A stretch of DNA of 49,839 bases from contig NZ_PEHF01000096.1 in NCBI RefSeq assembly GCF_015762685.1, positions 1 to 49,839 of the forward strand, in the 5' to 3' direction. Made by a program: the position numbers and the translations under genes. The notes under the pieces are model-generated. The model was not told where the DNA came from. It searched no databases and saw only the letters and a program-made list of their open reading frames with translations. This document shows, one piece after another, positions 40,269 to 49,513 of this stretch (position 1 is its first letter; each line of letters opens with the position of its first letter). This stretch comes from Candidatus Symbiopectobacterium sp. 'North America'. Lineage in GTDB: Bacteria > Pseudomonadota > Gammaproteobacteria > Enterobacterales > Enterobacteriaceae.

Positions 40269-40972
40269 TCAGCCTTTGCGGTTGCTGGTTTTCAGGCGGC
40301 TTTTGAAATCGGCGTAGTCTGGCATCATCGGGCTGCGCCACAAATACCAGGCGGCGACGGTGCGAAACGGCTGACACGGCAGACTGAGTTCCGCCAATTC
40401 ACGGCGCGAGGGTATCGCATCGCGCTGATGCAAATAGCATAACCCTAAGCGGATGCCGAGATCGTCCAGCGGCATAATGTCCATTCGCTCCAATCCATAA
40501 ATCAGGTACATTTCGACCGTCCAGCGGCCAATGCCTTTCAACGTCGATAACCGTTCGATGAGCGTGTCGTCGCCCATGGTTAGCGCCTGTTCTCGGGTGG
40601 GCACCAAACCGTCGCGTGCCCCTGTGCAATTAAGTGCAGCGTCTCTGCCTTGCGCGTTGAGAAGCCGCATTGGCGCAGCGCGTCTTTCTCACTGGCAGCA
40701 ATCTGCTCTGCGGAAGGGAATACCTGCCCGTCAGGGCTAAAAGCATCCAACAGGCGGCGGATCATGGCATCACCCGCTCGAGTGGTGAGCTGTTGGTAGG
40801 CCACGGCACGCATTAGCGCTTCATAGGGTTCACGATGCGGGTGCGTTTGGTGCTGACATTCGCCGATGTGGTCCAACAGTGCTTGCCAGCGTGGCCCAAG
40901 CGTGCGCAGATGTTCGCATGCCAGATGCACGCTTTGCGCCGAGTTCCATAATACCGGCTGCGGGTGTGACAT
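40269..40972 (-). pseudogene. alkA: DNA-3-methyladenine glycosylase, AlkA-like HhH-GPD, frameshifted
   Basis: AlkA-type glycosylases remove alkylated purines from DNA. The frame starts MSHPQPVLWNSAQ; the AYQQLTTRAGDAMIRRLL region and the helix-hairpin-helix (LSTLKGIGRWTVEMYLIYGL) with catalytic aspartate in IMPLDDLGIR are clear. One base is missing in the C run at 40619-40622 (AQGARDGLV expected), splitting the gene between the first helical part and the HhH. About 234 residues would result without the shift, so it is the short AlkA type. It lies next to ada and alkB, all being alkylation repair. Confidence 0.88.
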
Positions 40973-41145
40973 ACTTGATCCTGAACGTGAAAGAAAAAGG
41001 GTGGGCTTTCAGCATAAAAGAGTGAATCGGGGTTGTCACCCTGCGATGCGTTTCTGGAATGAGAAAGCAAGAATCAGTCAGGTATTCATCAGACGTAACC
41101 GGTAGGGTGTGATCTCTGTTGTGACCAGAGACTGCGAGGTGAGTG

Positions 41146-42240
41146 ATGTCGACAAACGCACGCGCTTTTCCTGAGGAAGAACGTACTCTACGTGAAAATA
41201 CATGGTGGGATGCCTTGTGCCGACGCGATAAACAGGCTGACGGTCGCTTTGTCTATGGCGTTAAAACCACGGGGATATTTTGTATGCCTTCCTGTGCATC
41301 CCGATTACCGCTGCGGGAAAACGTGCAGTTCTTTGCGGATGCGGATGCGGCGCAGCAGGCCGGGCTCCGGCCCTGTAAACGTTGCTGCCCAGGAAACCCG
41401 TCCCGTGAGCAACGGCAATGTGCGGCTATTGAGCACGCCTGCCAACTGATGGCGCAGGCCAAGACATCGCTGACGTTGGCGCAGGTGGCAACGGCGGTGG
41501 GTATCAGCCCCTACCATTTTCACCGGCTGTTTAAAGCCCAGGTTGGTGTGACGCCAAAACGTTATGCTGCCGCGTTGCGTGGTCAGCGTGTGCGCGCCTT
41601 GCTGAACGGTGATGCGCCGGTAACGCAAGCGGCATTGGCGGCGGGTTTTCATTCCAGCGAGCAATTTTATCAGGAATCTCATCAACTGCTGGGCATGCAG
41701 CCGCGCAGTTTTAAACACAAGGGGCAGGGCATGACGATTCATTTTGCTATTGGCGCATGCTCGCTGGGGGCTATTCTGGTGGCGGAGAGCGAGCGCGGGG
41801 TCTGCGCCGTTTTACTGGGAGATGATGCCACTGCATTGATAAACGAACTACACTCTCTGTTTGCCAATGCGACGTTGGTTGAAGGCGATGCGGCGTTTGA
41901 GCAACGCACGGCGCTGGTCATCCGCGCTATTGATTCACCGGGTGCTCCGTTGACGTTACCGCTCGATATTCGTGGCACGGCGTTTCAACTGCGTGTCTGG
42001 CAGGCTCTGCGAGACATTCCTCGGGGAACCACGCTCAGCTACCGCGATGTTGCTGAAAAAATTGGTCAGCCGGACGCGGTGCGCGCGGTAGCTGGCGCAT
42101 GTGCCGCCAACCGTCTGGCGGTGATTGTCCCTTGCCATCGGGTGATTCGCACCGATGGGGCGTTGTCGGGCTATCGGTGGGGCATCGCGCGTAAACGCCA
42201 ACTGCTGGAGAACGAGGCTAAAGGATCCCATGATGGATGA
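41146..42240 (+). CDS. ada: Ada methyl-accepting DNA repair protein and transcription activator
   Basis: Ada repairs methylphosphotriesters and O6-methylguanine, and once methylated activates the adaptive response. The 364-residue intact protein has the four zinc cysteines of the N-terminal domain (Cys46, Cys50, Cys77, Cys80; Cys46 is the acceptor), an AraC-type helix-turn-helix (LAQVATAVGISPYHFHRLF), and the C-terminal acceptor cysteine in IVPCHRVIR. GAGGTGAG precedes the ATG at 41146 (GTG three bases earlier is less likely). It overlaps alkB by 11 bases. With alkA broken, the regulator still has alkB as a target. Confidence 0.96.
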   Translation: MSTNARAFPEEERTLRENTWWDALCRRDKQADGRFVYGVKTTGIFCMPSCASRLPLRENVQFFADADAAQQAGLRPCKRCCPGNPSREQRQCAAIEHACQLMAQAKTSLTLAQVATAVGISPYHFHRLFKAQVGVTPKRYAAALRGQRVRALLNGDAPVTQAALAAGFHSSEQFYQESHQLLGMQPRSFKHKGQGMTIHFAIGACSLGAILVAESERGVCAVLLGDDATALINELHSLFANATLVEGDAAFEQRTALVIRAIDSPGAPLTLPLDIRGTAFQLRVWQALRDIPRGTTLSYRDVAEKIGQPDAVRAVAGACAANRLAVIVPCHRVIRTDGALSGYRWGIARKRQLLENEAKGSHDG

Positions 42241-42868
42241 TCTGTTTGCGCACGAGGGCACACCGCGCTGGACGCAGACGCTGGCACCGGGCGCAGTGGT
42301 GCTGCGCGGGTTCGCCGCTGAGAGTGCGCCAACGTTAATGCAGATGATTGACCAACTGACGCGCGTGACACCATTTCGACAGATGACCACGCCGGGCGGT
42401 TTTGTCATGTCGGCCGCCATGAGCAATTGCGGCTCACTGGGCTGGGTGACGGATGCACAGGGTTATCGCTATGCGCGCCACGATCCCCTCACGGGATCGC
42501 CCTGGCCCGCGATGCCGCTGCTGTTTGCTCAACTGGCGCAACAGGCCGAGCATGAGGCGGGGTTTCCTGACTTTGTTGCCGATGCGTGCTTGATGAACCG
42601 CTATGCGGTGGGCAGCCGGATGTCGTTGCATCAGGATAAAAATGAGAGGGATTTCTCGCAGCCGATTGTTTCCGTGTCTCTTGGGTTACCGGCCATCTTT
42701 CAGTTTGGCGGTATGCAGCGCAGTGATGCTGTGCAGCGTATCCCTCTGACGCAGGGTGATGTGCTGGTGTGGGGCGGGCCGTCACGCCTGCGTTTTCACG
42801 GTGTGCAGGCTATCAAAGCAGGAACGGAAGATTACCGGTTTAATCTGACGTTTCGTAAGGCGGGATAG
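42230..42868 (+). CDS. alkB: Alpha-ketoglutarate-dependent DNA demethylase AlkB
   Basis: AlkB oxidatively removes methyl groups from 1-methyladenine and 3-methylcytosine. The 212-residue intact protein carries the iron ligands His134 and Asp136 (SLHQDKNE) and His190 (RFHGV), and the 2-oxoglutarate arginine in DYRFNLTFR. The ATG at 42230 follows AAAGGA and overlaps the end of ada, so the two are co-translated. A hairpin ends the operon. Confidence 0.97.
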   Translation: MMDDLFAHEGTPRWTQTLAPGAVVLRGFAAESAPTLMQMIDQLTRVTPFRQMTTPGGFVMSAAMSNCGSLGWVTDAQGYRYARHDPLTGSPWPAMPLLFAQLAQQAEHEAGFPDFVADACLMNRYAVGSRMSLHQDKNERDFSQPIVSVSLGLPAIFQFGGMQRSDAVQRIPLTQGDVLVWGGPSRLRFHGVQAIKAGTEDYRFNLTFRKAG

Positions 42869-42874
42869 TGAAAG

Positions 42875-42904
42875 AGCAACCTGTCCTTAAAGGCGCAGGT
42901 TGCT
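42875..42904. terminator. Hairpin between convergent alkB and the flavoprotein gene
   Basis: AGCAACCTG (42875-42883) pairs with CAGGTTGCT (42896-42904) across 12 bases. Its position between convergent ends suggests a shared terminator; no clean T run follows on the plus strand until 42921. Confidence 0.55.
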
Positions 42905-42915
42905 GGCGAGCAGGA

Positions 42916-44434
42916 TTATTGTTTTTTGAAGTGCATGTAATCCAATGCGCTTTCTGCGGCAATACGGCCTGAGTTCAGGGCGAAACCGAAGGTGCCGCCG
43001 CCTAACAGCAGATCGTAAGTGTCGCCGTACATGCCGCCTGCGTCATTACCGGTGACATACAGACCTGGGATGGCATTGCCGTCCTTGTTGATGGCCTGCA
43101 TCTTCTCGTTAATTTTCACGCCTCCCAGCGTGCCGAGTGCGGCAGGCTGCATTTTAACGGCATAGAACGGCCCGGTTTTCACTGGACGCAGGTAATCCAT
43201 GTTCTTGTTGAACACTTCATCACGTTTTTGCGCGGCAAAGACGTTGTTCTGATCGATAGTCTCTTTCAGCACGCTGGCGTCAACGCCCATGGCTTTAGTC
43301 AGTGCGTCCAGCGTTTGTGCCTTGTAGACAAAACCGCGGTTTTTCTGGAGCTCTTTATCAAACTCATCGTCAAATTTGGTGAGCTTGGTGTTGGCGATCA
43401 CCCATTCGCCGATTGGTACGTCGATCCCGTCGTTCACGTAATGTTTACGTGAGGTTTCATCAAAGATGGAGTACATGATGCCGTCCGCTTTGGAAAGCGC
43501 ATTACCGGAGTGAGGCCAAATGATGACGTTGTATTCATCGGTAAAACGACGGCCATGGGTATCTACCCATAGATAGGGTTGGCGCGCAGCGGCCAGCATG
43601 TGGGAGTTTGGCGCGTAGTCTGGCAGACCAGGGCGGTATGCTTGCAGTACATACACCCATGCCTTCATCTTTGGCGCCGGCTTTCCAGGCCATTTTGATC
43701 CCGTCGCCATCTTTACCGACGTTGCCCACCATAATGGTATCCGGGAAGGCGACGTATTTTTGCAGCATCTCTTTGTTGTTGGCATAACCGCCGGTGGCGA
43801 CGATAACCGCTTTGGCATCGATCTGGATGGTGTTGCCTTGCTCGTCTTGCGCCGTCACGCCGGTGACTTTGCCGTCTTTCACGATCAGGTCTTTACCAGC
43901 GGTTTTCACCATGGTGGTGACATCCATGTTTTTAAACTGCTCATGGAAGGTTTTGATCAGGAAACGACCGTGGCCCGGTCCGTCAATAACGTGCCAGGTC
44001 AACATCCCACCTGGTCCACCAGGACCGATGTATTCGAACTTGATACCCTTGGATTTCACCCATTCGATGGTATCGGCAGAACGGTTAACAAACGCGCGAA
44101 CCACGAACGGGTTAGCCAGCCAGTGGCTTTATTCCATGATGGTTTTGAACGCCATGTCTGGGGTAACGATAATACCCTGACGTTTTTGCATGGAACTGTT
44201 TGCGGTGAAGATCCCTTCCGCAAAATTCCCGGTGCCGCCGACCACACCTTGTTTTTCCAACAGAATCACTTTCGCGCCTTTTTCGGCTGCAGCCATGGTG
44301 GCGGATGTGCCTGAAGCCCCGGCACCGATAATCACCACGTCAGCTGTTTTTACGATAGTTTCTGCATTGACAGTGCCGGTACCCAACAGGGATAAACAGG
44401 CGGCTACAATCAGCGTTCTCCTGACTATTTTCAT
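42916..44434 (-). pseudogene. Periplasmic fumarate-reductase-like flavoprotein, nonsense and frameshift
   Basis: This is a secreted FAD-dependent reductase of the flavocytochrome-c/urocanate-reductase type. A signal peptide ends near residue 24 (TGTVNA). The FAD loop is VVIIGAGASGTSATMAAAEKG; the C-terminal GGVKINEKMQAIN and LLLGGGTFGFALNSGRIAAES regions match the family. A TAA at 44129-44131 falls at residue 102, and two bases are missing near 43653 (GMGVYVLQAYRPG expected). GGAGAG precedes the ATG at 44434. Reducible substrate (fumarate, urocanate, methacrylate or other) cannot be read from sequence. It is the last gene of the NrfCD-type locus. Confidence 0.87.
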
Positions 44435-44530
44435 ATACTCTCCACTCTCAATGGTTGTAATAAAAATATTGATGCGATGGTTTTACTCTTATTATTCCCC
44501 ACCTTGTTTTTGGTAAAAGGGGGCCATGCT

Positions 44531-44567
44531 CGCGTTATCATTTTTAAGGTAAAAAAGAAATAACGCG
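44531..44567 (-). other. Inverted repeat between the FMN-binding gene and the flavoprotein gene
   Basis: CGCGTTAT (44531-44538) and ATAACGCG (44560-44567) flank complementary T and A runs (44541-44545, 44551-44556). A long hairpin can form in the 219-base gap. It may adjust the level of the flavoprotein relative to the FMN-binding protein, or protect mRNA ends. Confidence 0.45.
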
Positions 44568-44653
44568 TAGTCGCTATCCTGCCGGTATTATTCAGCAGGA
44601 ATGTTTAATTTAAATATTAATTTTGCAGCGAGGCTGCGAGAAATAAATAACAG

Positions 44654-45001
44654 TTATTTAGTGACTTTTGCTTGATTATACGCGTTGCCTGCCGCTTCTA
44701 ATGCAGCTTCGCTGGTTAAAGTAGCGCCAGACACGCCATCAATGTTGACGCTCTGTTTTTCAACGAAGCTTTTAGCCAACACTTTTGCCGCTTCTCCACC
44801 CACTTCTGGGGTTTCAGAAGGCTCGTCAACCGTGGCTTTATTGATTTTTCCTTGTGCATACACATAGAGTGTGACAGTTACGTCACCACCGATACCGGTG
44901 CTAGCGGAAGAATAGGTGCCTGCTTTAAAATCGCCGTCTGCAAAAGCGAAGCTTGATGCAATCAGCAGACAAAAAGCTGCCGTACCCTGAAATGTTTTCA
45001 T
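44654..45001 (-). CDS. Secreted FMN-binding domain protein
   Basis: This is an intact 115-residue exported protein. The signal peptide runs to about residue 21 (SSFAFA, cleavage before DGDFK). The mature part is a single FMN_bind domain with the flavinylation motif DGVSGATLTS near residue 90, where ApbE would attach FMN to the final threonine or serine. Start at 45001 chosen because the signal peptide begins there; the reading frame extends upstream by 12 residues. In related loci it passes electrons from a membrane quinol oxidase to the periplasmic flavoprotein encoded next. It is the only undamaged soluble part of this locus. Confidence 0.88.
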   Translation of the reverse strand: MKTFQGTAAFCLLIASSFAFADGDFKAGTYSSASTGIGGDVTVTLYVYAQGKINKATVDEPSETPEVGGEAAKVLAKSFVEKQSVNIDGVSGATLTSEAALEAAGNAYNQAKVTK

Positions 45002-45076
45002 ATCAACGGTTCCAATAAAAAGTGTATAAATATTCAATGTAATATTGAACGGAAAAATTATTGCGCGTGCTCTCCT

Positions 45077-46333
45077 TTATCTCCCATGAATAAAATGATG
45101 GCCGTCATCTTCATTGAGATGAATGAATATAAAACAACAAATGGGTAATCCGATACCGAGTAAAATAAATAACAAGCTGAAGCTGTTTAAATTAATGGCG
45201 CTCTCCATGCGGGTAAGAAAACGCAGCATGAGAAAGGTTAACGCCATGCTTACCATAATGGAGAGCAACTGAGTCACCGTCATAATGTTATTGCCGTTGT
45301 TATAGGTATGGTGACTCAGGTTGCTGAAGGCCAGTGTACTCTCTGCGGAATGCAGCGTCGAAATCAGAACCCCGAGCAGCACGGCAATAATACCGATGAA
45401 GATGGTGGCGTTCTCCTGCACTGCGGCACCCATGGCAAAAATACACAGTGAGGTAAAGACCGTGGTGTGCAGCAGCAGCTTGCGGTAGCCAATCCGTTTG
45501 ATCAGTGGCTCAAAGCCCAGTTTAGAGAGCAGGGCACCGCTGGAAAACAGCAGCAAAATCAAGCTGACGGTGGCGGGCTCATACGCTAATTGGGTTTGTA
45601 ACATCAGCGACATCACTACCGGAATCGAAGAGAGTAAAATGCGCGTGACGATACCGCTGGTCACGCCGATGGAAAACGTTTTAATGGTAAACAGATTTTC
45701 ACGCGGTTGAGGCCGCGTGGTAAGCATATCCCTTTTGAAATAGAGGAATGCCAGGCCGAATCCGCTGAGGGCCAATGCGGCGCTCAGTGGCAGGCTGATG
45801 ATGTTTTTCGGCATCGCAGTCAGCAGAAAGGTGCCCAGGAATAGCATACCGATCAGCAGCATCAGTTTGTAGGTGTCCCCGCGAAAATGCGGAACCTACA
45901 TACTGGCGGGAATATGCGTTCTGGCAAGCCACAGACAGATTAGGCACAGAGGAATATTAAGTACAAAGATCAGACGCCACGACAGCATATTGACCATCAA
46001 ACTCCCCACTACTGGGCCAATCATGGTGCCCAGTAACCCCAGCAGGGTAATGCGGTTGAGGAATAGGAGTTTCATGGTATCTGGCGTGGTCCTCAAAATG
46101 ATGGTTCTGATTATCGGCAGCATTAACGCGCCGCCGATCTCTTGTATAAACCGAAACGCGCTCAGGCTGACGATAGACGTCGCGGTGATACACAGCAGCG
46201 AGCCGGTCATAAAAATGGCGATAGCGACAAGGTAGGTGTTGCGTTCACCCAGTCGCTCTGCCATCCAGCCATTAACGGGGGTGAAAGCCACCACGGTGAC
46301 AACATAGGAGATAACAATCAGCTCCATATGCAG
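45077..46333 (-). pseudogene. MFS drug-efflux-type transporter, 5' part deleted and nonsense
   Basis: A 14-helix DHA2-type permease lacks its first helix. The match begins at LHMELIVISYVVTVVAFTP, followed by NGWMAERLGERNTYLVAIAI (loop 2-3 signature), RFIQEIGGALMLPIIRTIIL and WRLIFVLNIPLCLICLWLA. A TAG at 45896-45898 stops it before VPHFRGDTYK; the second half then stays in frame to TGA at 45077. Its 5' edge is joined in frame to nrfD. It is an unrelated neighbour brought in by deletion, not part of the electron chain. Confidence 0.85.
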
Positions 46334-46873
46334 CAACGGGTTGTTCAACATCGGGAAGGATTTGAGCGCTGACAGCAGGAAACCGGTATAGCAGCCCAAC
46401 AGGATTGCCAACACCAACAGCGTGTTTTCAAACCAACTGATACGTTTCTGGATAATGGCACTCAGGTTACGCACCAGAGAGAGCAGGCCACCGTTGTTGA
46501 ACTTGCTCACCAGCGTCAGCAGTTCATCACGGTACAGGCTGACCAGCCATAGGATGATAAACACGAAGTAGACCTGAAACAGCATCACACCGAGCGACAT
46601 GATGGAGCCAGGGTTATAGAAGACCATCAGATACCAGAAGGTCATCGGGCGCGTCAGGTGGAAGATCAGAATAATCAGACCGACCATCACGGCCAACGGT
46701 GCCACGATCGCCGTCGCGATAACGATGGGGTTTTTGCCGCTGTACTCGGAGGGCACGTAATATTTCAGCAGCATCGTCAGGGTGATCATGCCAACGGAAA
46801 TGCCCACCAAAAGCAGATAGATGGCAATGGGCCAGTCCCATACCAGCGTGTCGAAGTGGAAAGCATTAAGCAT
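46334..46873 (-). pseudogene. nrfD: NrfD/PsrC-type membrane quinol oxidase, 3' part deleted
   Basis: NrfD-type proteins oxidise menaquinol in the membrane and hand electrons to a ferredoxin partner. The first 180 residues match E. coli NrfD closely: FHFDTLVWDWPIAIYLLLVG, ILIFHLTRPMTFWYLM, LGCYTGFLLSALKSFPMLNN. Five of the usual eight helices remain. After NNPL the same reading frame runs into the MFS gene. The ATG at 46873 overlaps the end of nrfC by eight bases. The 3' half and everything up to the MFS gene has been deleted. Confidence 0.87.
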
Positions 46874-47579
46874 TGTCGATTACCCCGCATTTGCCAGGAA
46901 TGCGATAGAGCTGCGGTTCGGTGCCCAGATACACCTTGGAACGATAGGTCGGGTTCGCTAGGATCATTTGAGAAATATCGCTGGCCGGATTGTTCAAATC
47001 ACCGAACACCAGTGCGTGGGTTGGACAGATCTCGACGCAGGCTGGTTTTTTGCCTGCGGCCAGATTGGTCTCACGGCAGAAGTTACATTTATCGGCGGTA
47101 TTGGTCACCGGGTTGATAAAGCGTACGTGGTAAGGGCAGGCCGCGATGCAATAGCGGCAGCCCACGCAGCGCTTGTAGTTAACGTCGACGATGCCGGCAA
47201 GCGCATCCTTAAAGGAAGCGTCGGTCGGACACACGGAAATGCACGGCGGGTTTTCACAATGCTGACAGGATTTACGGAAATATTGGCGTACAGCACGACT
47301 GGTCGAAGTGCATGGAATATTAACCGAGGTCAGGATCTCGAGGCGGGTAACGCCATCGGGGACATTGTTGGTCTCTTTACAGGCACCGATACAGGCTTTA
47401 AAGCCGATACACAGTGACTCGTTGTGCAGCATACCATAACGTACCCCTTTCGGAGCGCCGGTAGCGGGTATTGCGTTTTGCGGTGCAGCCTCATTTGCTA
47501 ATGCCAATGAGGAACTGCCAGTCACAAAAATGGCACTCCCCATGTAGGCAAGAAATCGGCGGCGGGAATGATCTTCCAT
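46866..47579 (-). CDS. nrfC: Tat-exported four-cluster ferredoxin NrfC-like
   Basis: This is an intact 237-residue protein. A twin-arginine signal (SRRRFLAYMGSAIFVTG) is followed by four ferredoxin-type cysteine groups (starting LCIGFKACIGAC; SCQHCENPPCISVC; CVGCRYCIAAC; KCNFC with CVEICP). The first group reads CIGFKAC where E. coli NrfC has CIGCTAC, so one cluster ligand is phenylalanine. It passes electrons from NrfD. The end of the gene overlaps nrfD. The 552 bases upstream include a CRP-like site at 47840-47855. The name nrfC is by similarity; nrfAB cytochromes are not in the window. Confidence 0.88.
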   Translation of the reverse strand: MEDHSRRRFLAYMGSAIFVTGSSSLALANEAAPQNAIPATGAPKGVRYGMLHNESLCIGFKACIGACKETNNVPDGVTRLEILTSVNIPCTSTSRAVRQYFRKSCQHCENPPCISVCPTDASFKDALAGIVDVNYKRCVGCRYCIAACPYHVRFINPVTNTADKCNFCRETNLAAGKKPACVEICPTHALVFGDLNNPASDISQMILANPTYRSKVYLGTEPQLYRIPGKCGVIDNA

Positions 47580-47839
47580 AACATCACCTTCAGTATTGAA
47601 TGCTAGTTGATGTAGTCATGCTGATGTCGGTACCGAAAAATCGTCGGGTGATTGGCTTTTGTAATGTCTGATTCGTTGCGACGCAGTGTGGAAGAACTCC
47701 CCTGAGACAGTGAACAAAAACTTTTTTATATCGGTACCCAGCAGGCATCAGAAATTTTTTATCGATAAAAAATATAAAACGCACGTAAACCATGAGCTTC
47801 CTATGGGTTTTATTTGACCATACCTCATAGTGATTAGAG

Positions 47840-47855
47840 TGTGCAGTAAATCACA
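47840..47855 (-). promoter_or_regulatory. CRP-like site upstream of the nrfC-type operon
   Basis: TGTGCAGTAAATCACA matches TGTGA-N6-TCACA at nine of ten fixed bases. It is about 260 bases before the nrfC ATG in an AT-rich, gene-free stretch (47580-48131). It could equally serve transcripts not seen here. No clear FNR palindrome was found in the gap. Confidence 0.4.
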
Positions 47856-48131
47856 TTTGCGGGTTTGAAGATTAATATAAAAGTTATCTAGATTTATTAT
47901 CAATTTCAGGAAGATAAATATAGCGTGTAATTAAATATCATGAGCGACTGTGAATGAAAAGTAAATAATGTAATAGAGTCAATTGAGAATCATTTTTATT
48001 AACGGGAAATAGTGTGATCGGCTTATAAATAATGATGAAAACTGTGATGTGCGAGTATCAGCGTATACGGGGGAAAGCACGCCTGAATATTCAGGCGCGC
48101 AGGTGGGGAATGCGTTAAAATATTGTGAATA

Positions 48132-49103
48132 TTAGCCCTTTAAATGCTTATCTAAGAACTGGATCACAATTTTCATGATTTCTGGCTGCATCCAGTAATC
48201 ACCGCCGTGCTGCGCGTTGTTTATCGAGTAATAAGTAGAATCAATGCCCTTTTGTAATAATGCCTGATGCAGTATTTCCGTTTGGCGCGGCGAGACAATG
48301 GTGTCCTTGGTGCCGTGCATAATCAGGAACGGAGGGGTATTGCTGTTAATGTAATTGATGGGGTTAGCGGCGGCAGCGCGTTCAGGATAGCGGGTGATCG
48401 GGCCACCATCGTTGAACACGGAAGTCCCGTTCACCCAAATGGCCTCGGTTGCTGACGCGGAGGTGTGTTTTTGTACCACATCATCGGGGAAGCCCTCGCC
48501 GACGCGTAGCAAATCGGAGAGTCCGTAGAAATCGATCACGGCCTGAACCTGACTGTTTTGATCCAGATTTTCCCCTTTATCAAACTGTTTGTCGCCGTTC
48601 GATGTGCCGGTAAAGGCAGCCAGATAGCCGCCAGCCTACGCGCCGAACACCGCAATATGCGCGCCATCAATGCCAAATTTACCTGATTGTGCCCGCAGGT
48701 AACGCACTGCCGATTTCACATCTTCAAGCGGTGCGGGAAACAGCACTGTCGGTGCTACACGATATTCCATGCTGGCAACCACATAGCCTGCCTCGGCCAT
48801 CGCCAGGAGCTGTTGAACGTAGTTATCTTTGTTGGCGTTGATAAAACCGCCACCAGTGACAAACAGCACGGCGGGCAGGGCTTTGGGCGATTCAGGCTGC
48901 AAAATATCCATTTTCAGCGCCACGTTGGAATAGCCGCGCATTTGCACCTGAGAGAAAACCACGTTGGAGATCAATTTTACCGATGGAATACTCTTCTTTA
49001 TAGACAACGTATGTAACGGCGCATCTGCGATAGCGACAGTAGCGGATAAGCAACCTAAGGTACAAAGCAGGCACAGCGCCATCGATTTATTGTTGGTAGA
49101 CAT
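48132..49103 (-). pseudogene. Secreted alpha/beta-hydrolase (esterase), catalytic serine codon is a stop
   Basis: A signal peptide (LCLLCTLGCLSATVAIADA) precedes an esterase/lipase fold of the BD-FAE type: oxyanion region VTGGGFINA, then VFGA, a TAG at 48636-48638, and AGGYLAAFTG. The family reads GASAGG here, so the stop is exactly the nucleophile serine (TCG to TAG). The rest is open, with the acid in HGTKDTIVSP and the histidine in NAQHGGDYW. Of three ATGs in a row, 49103 has the right distance from AAGGA. Substrate is unknown; such enzymes often remove acetyl or feruloyl groups from plant polymers. Confidence 0.9.
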
Positions 49104-49513
49104 CATCATTCCTTAGTGATTAACAAACATTATTTCCCAACCCCTGTAACCCCAGAAATAGGGCGTGCGCGAATAGCGCATCCAAAAAAGAGGTTGGCGC
49201 TATTCACGTAAAGAGGCGAATACCTTTTTCGCAGATGAATGCAGCAATGCGGCAATGTGTCTTTGCGCTACACTCGTGTGCATAACGTAAATAATGAAAA
49301 ATAGCTTTATGCTGCTAACATAGTTTTATTGAGATGCACGTTTCCTATGCCATTTATGCAACCTGGAATTCACATATAAATAATATATATTGTGTTGTTA
49401 TGGGGAATTCATTTAAGCACGTTCGGCAACATGCTATTTGTGTCTCTTGTCACATTTGTTTTTTTGTGTGTTAATATAATAGTTATATTTATTAATTATA
49501 AATTAAAGCATCA
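49104..49513. other. Gene-free AT-rich gap between the esterase and a LysR gene
   Basis: This 410-base divergent gap gets steadily more AT-rich towards 49513. It should contain promoters for the esterase (minus) and the LysR gene (plus). No reading frame, strong hairpin or known operator was seen. Confidence 0.5.

Noticed and set aside
47590..47793. A small 67-codon minus-strand gene upstream of nrfC
   Set aside because: No ribosome-binding site, no recognisable domain, and it lies in the promoter region of the nrfC operon.
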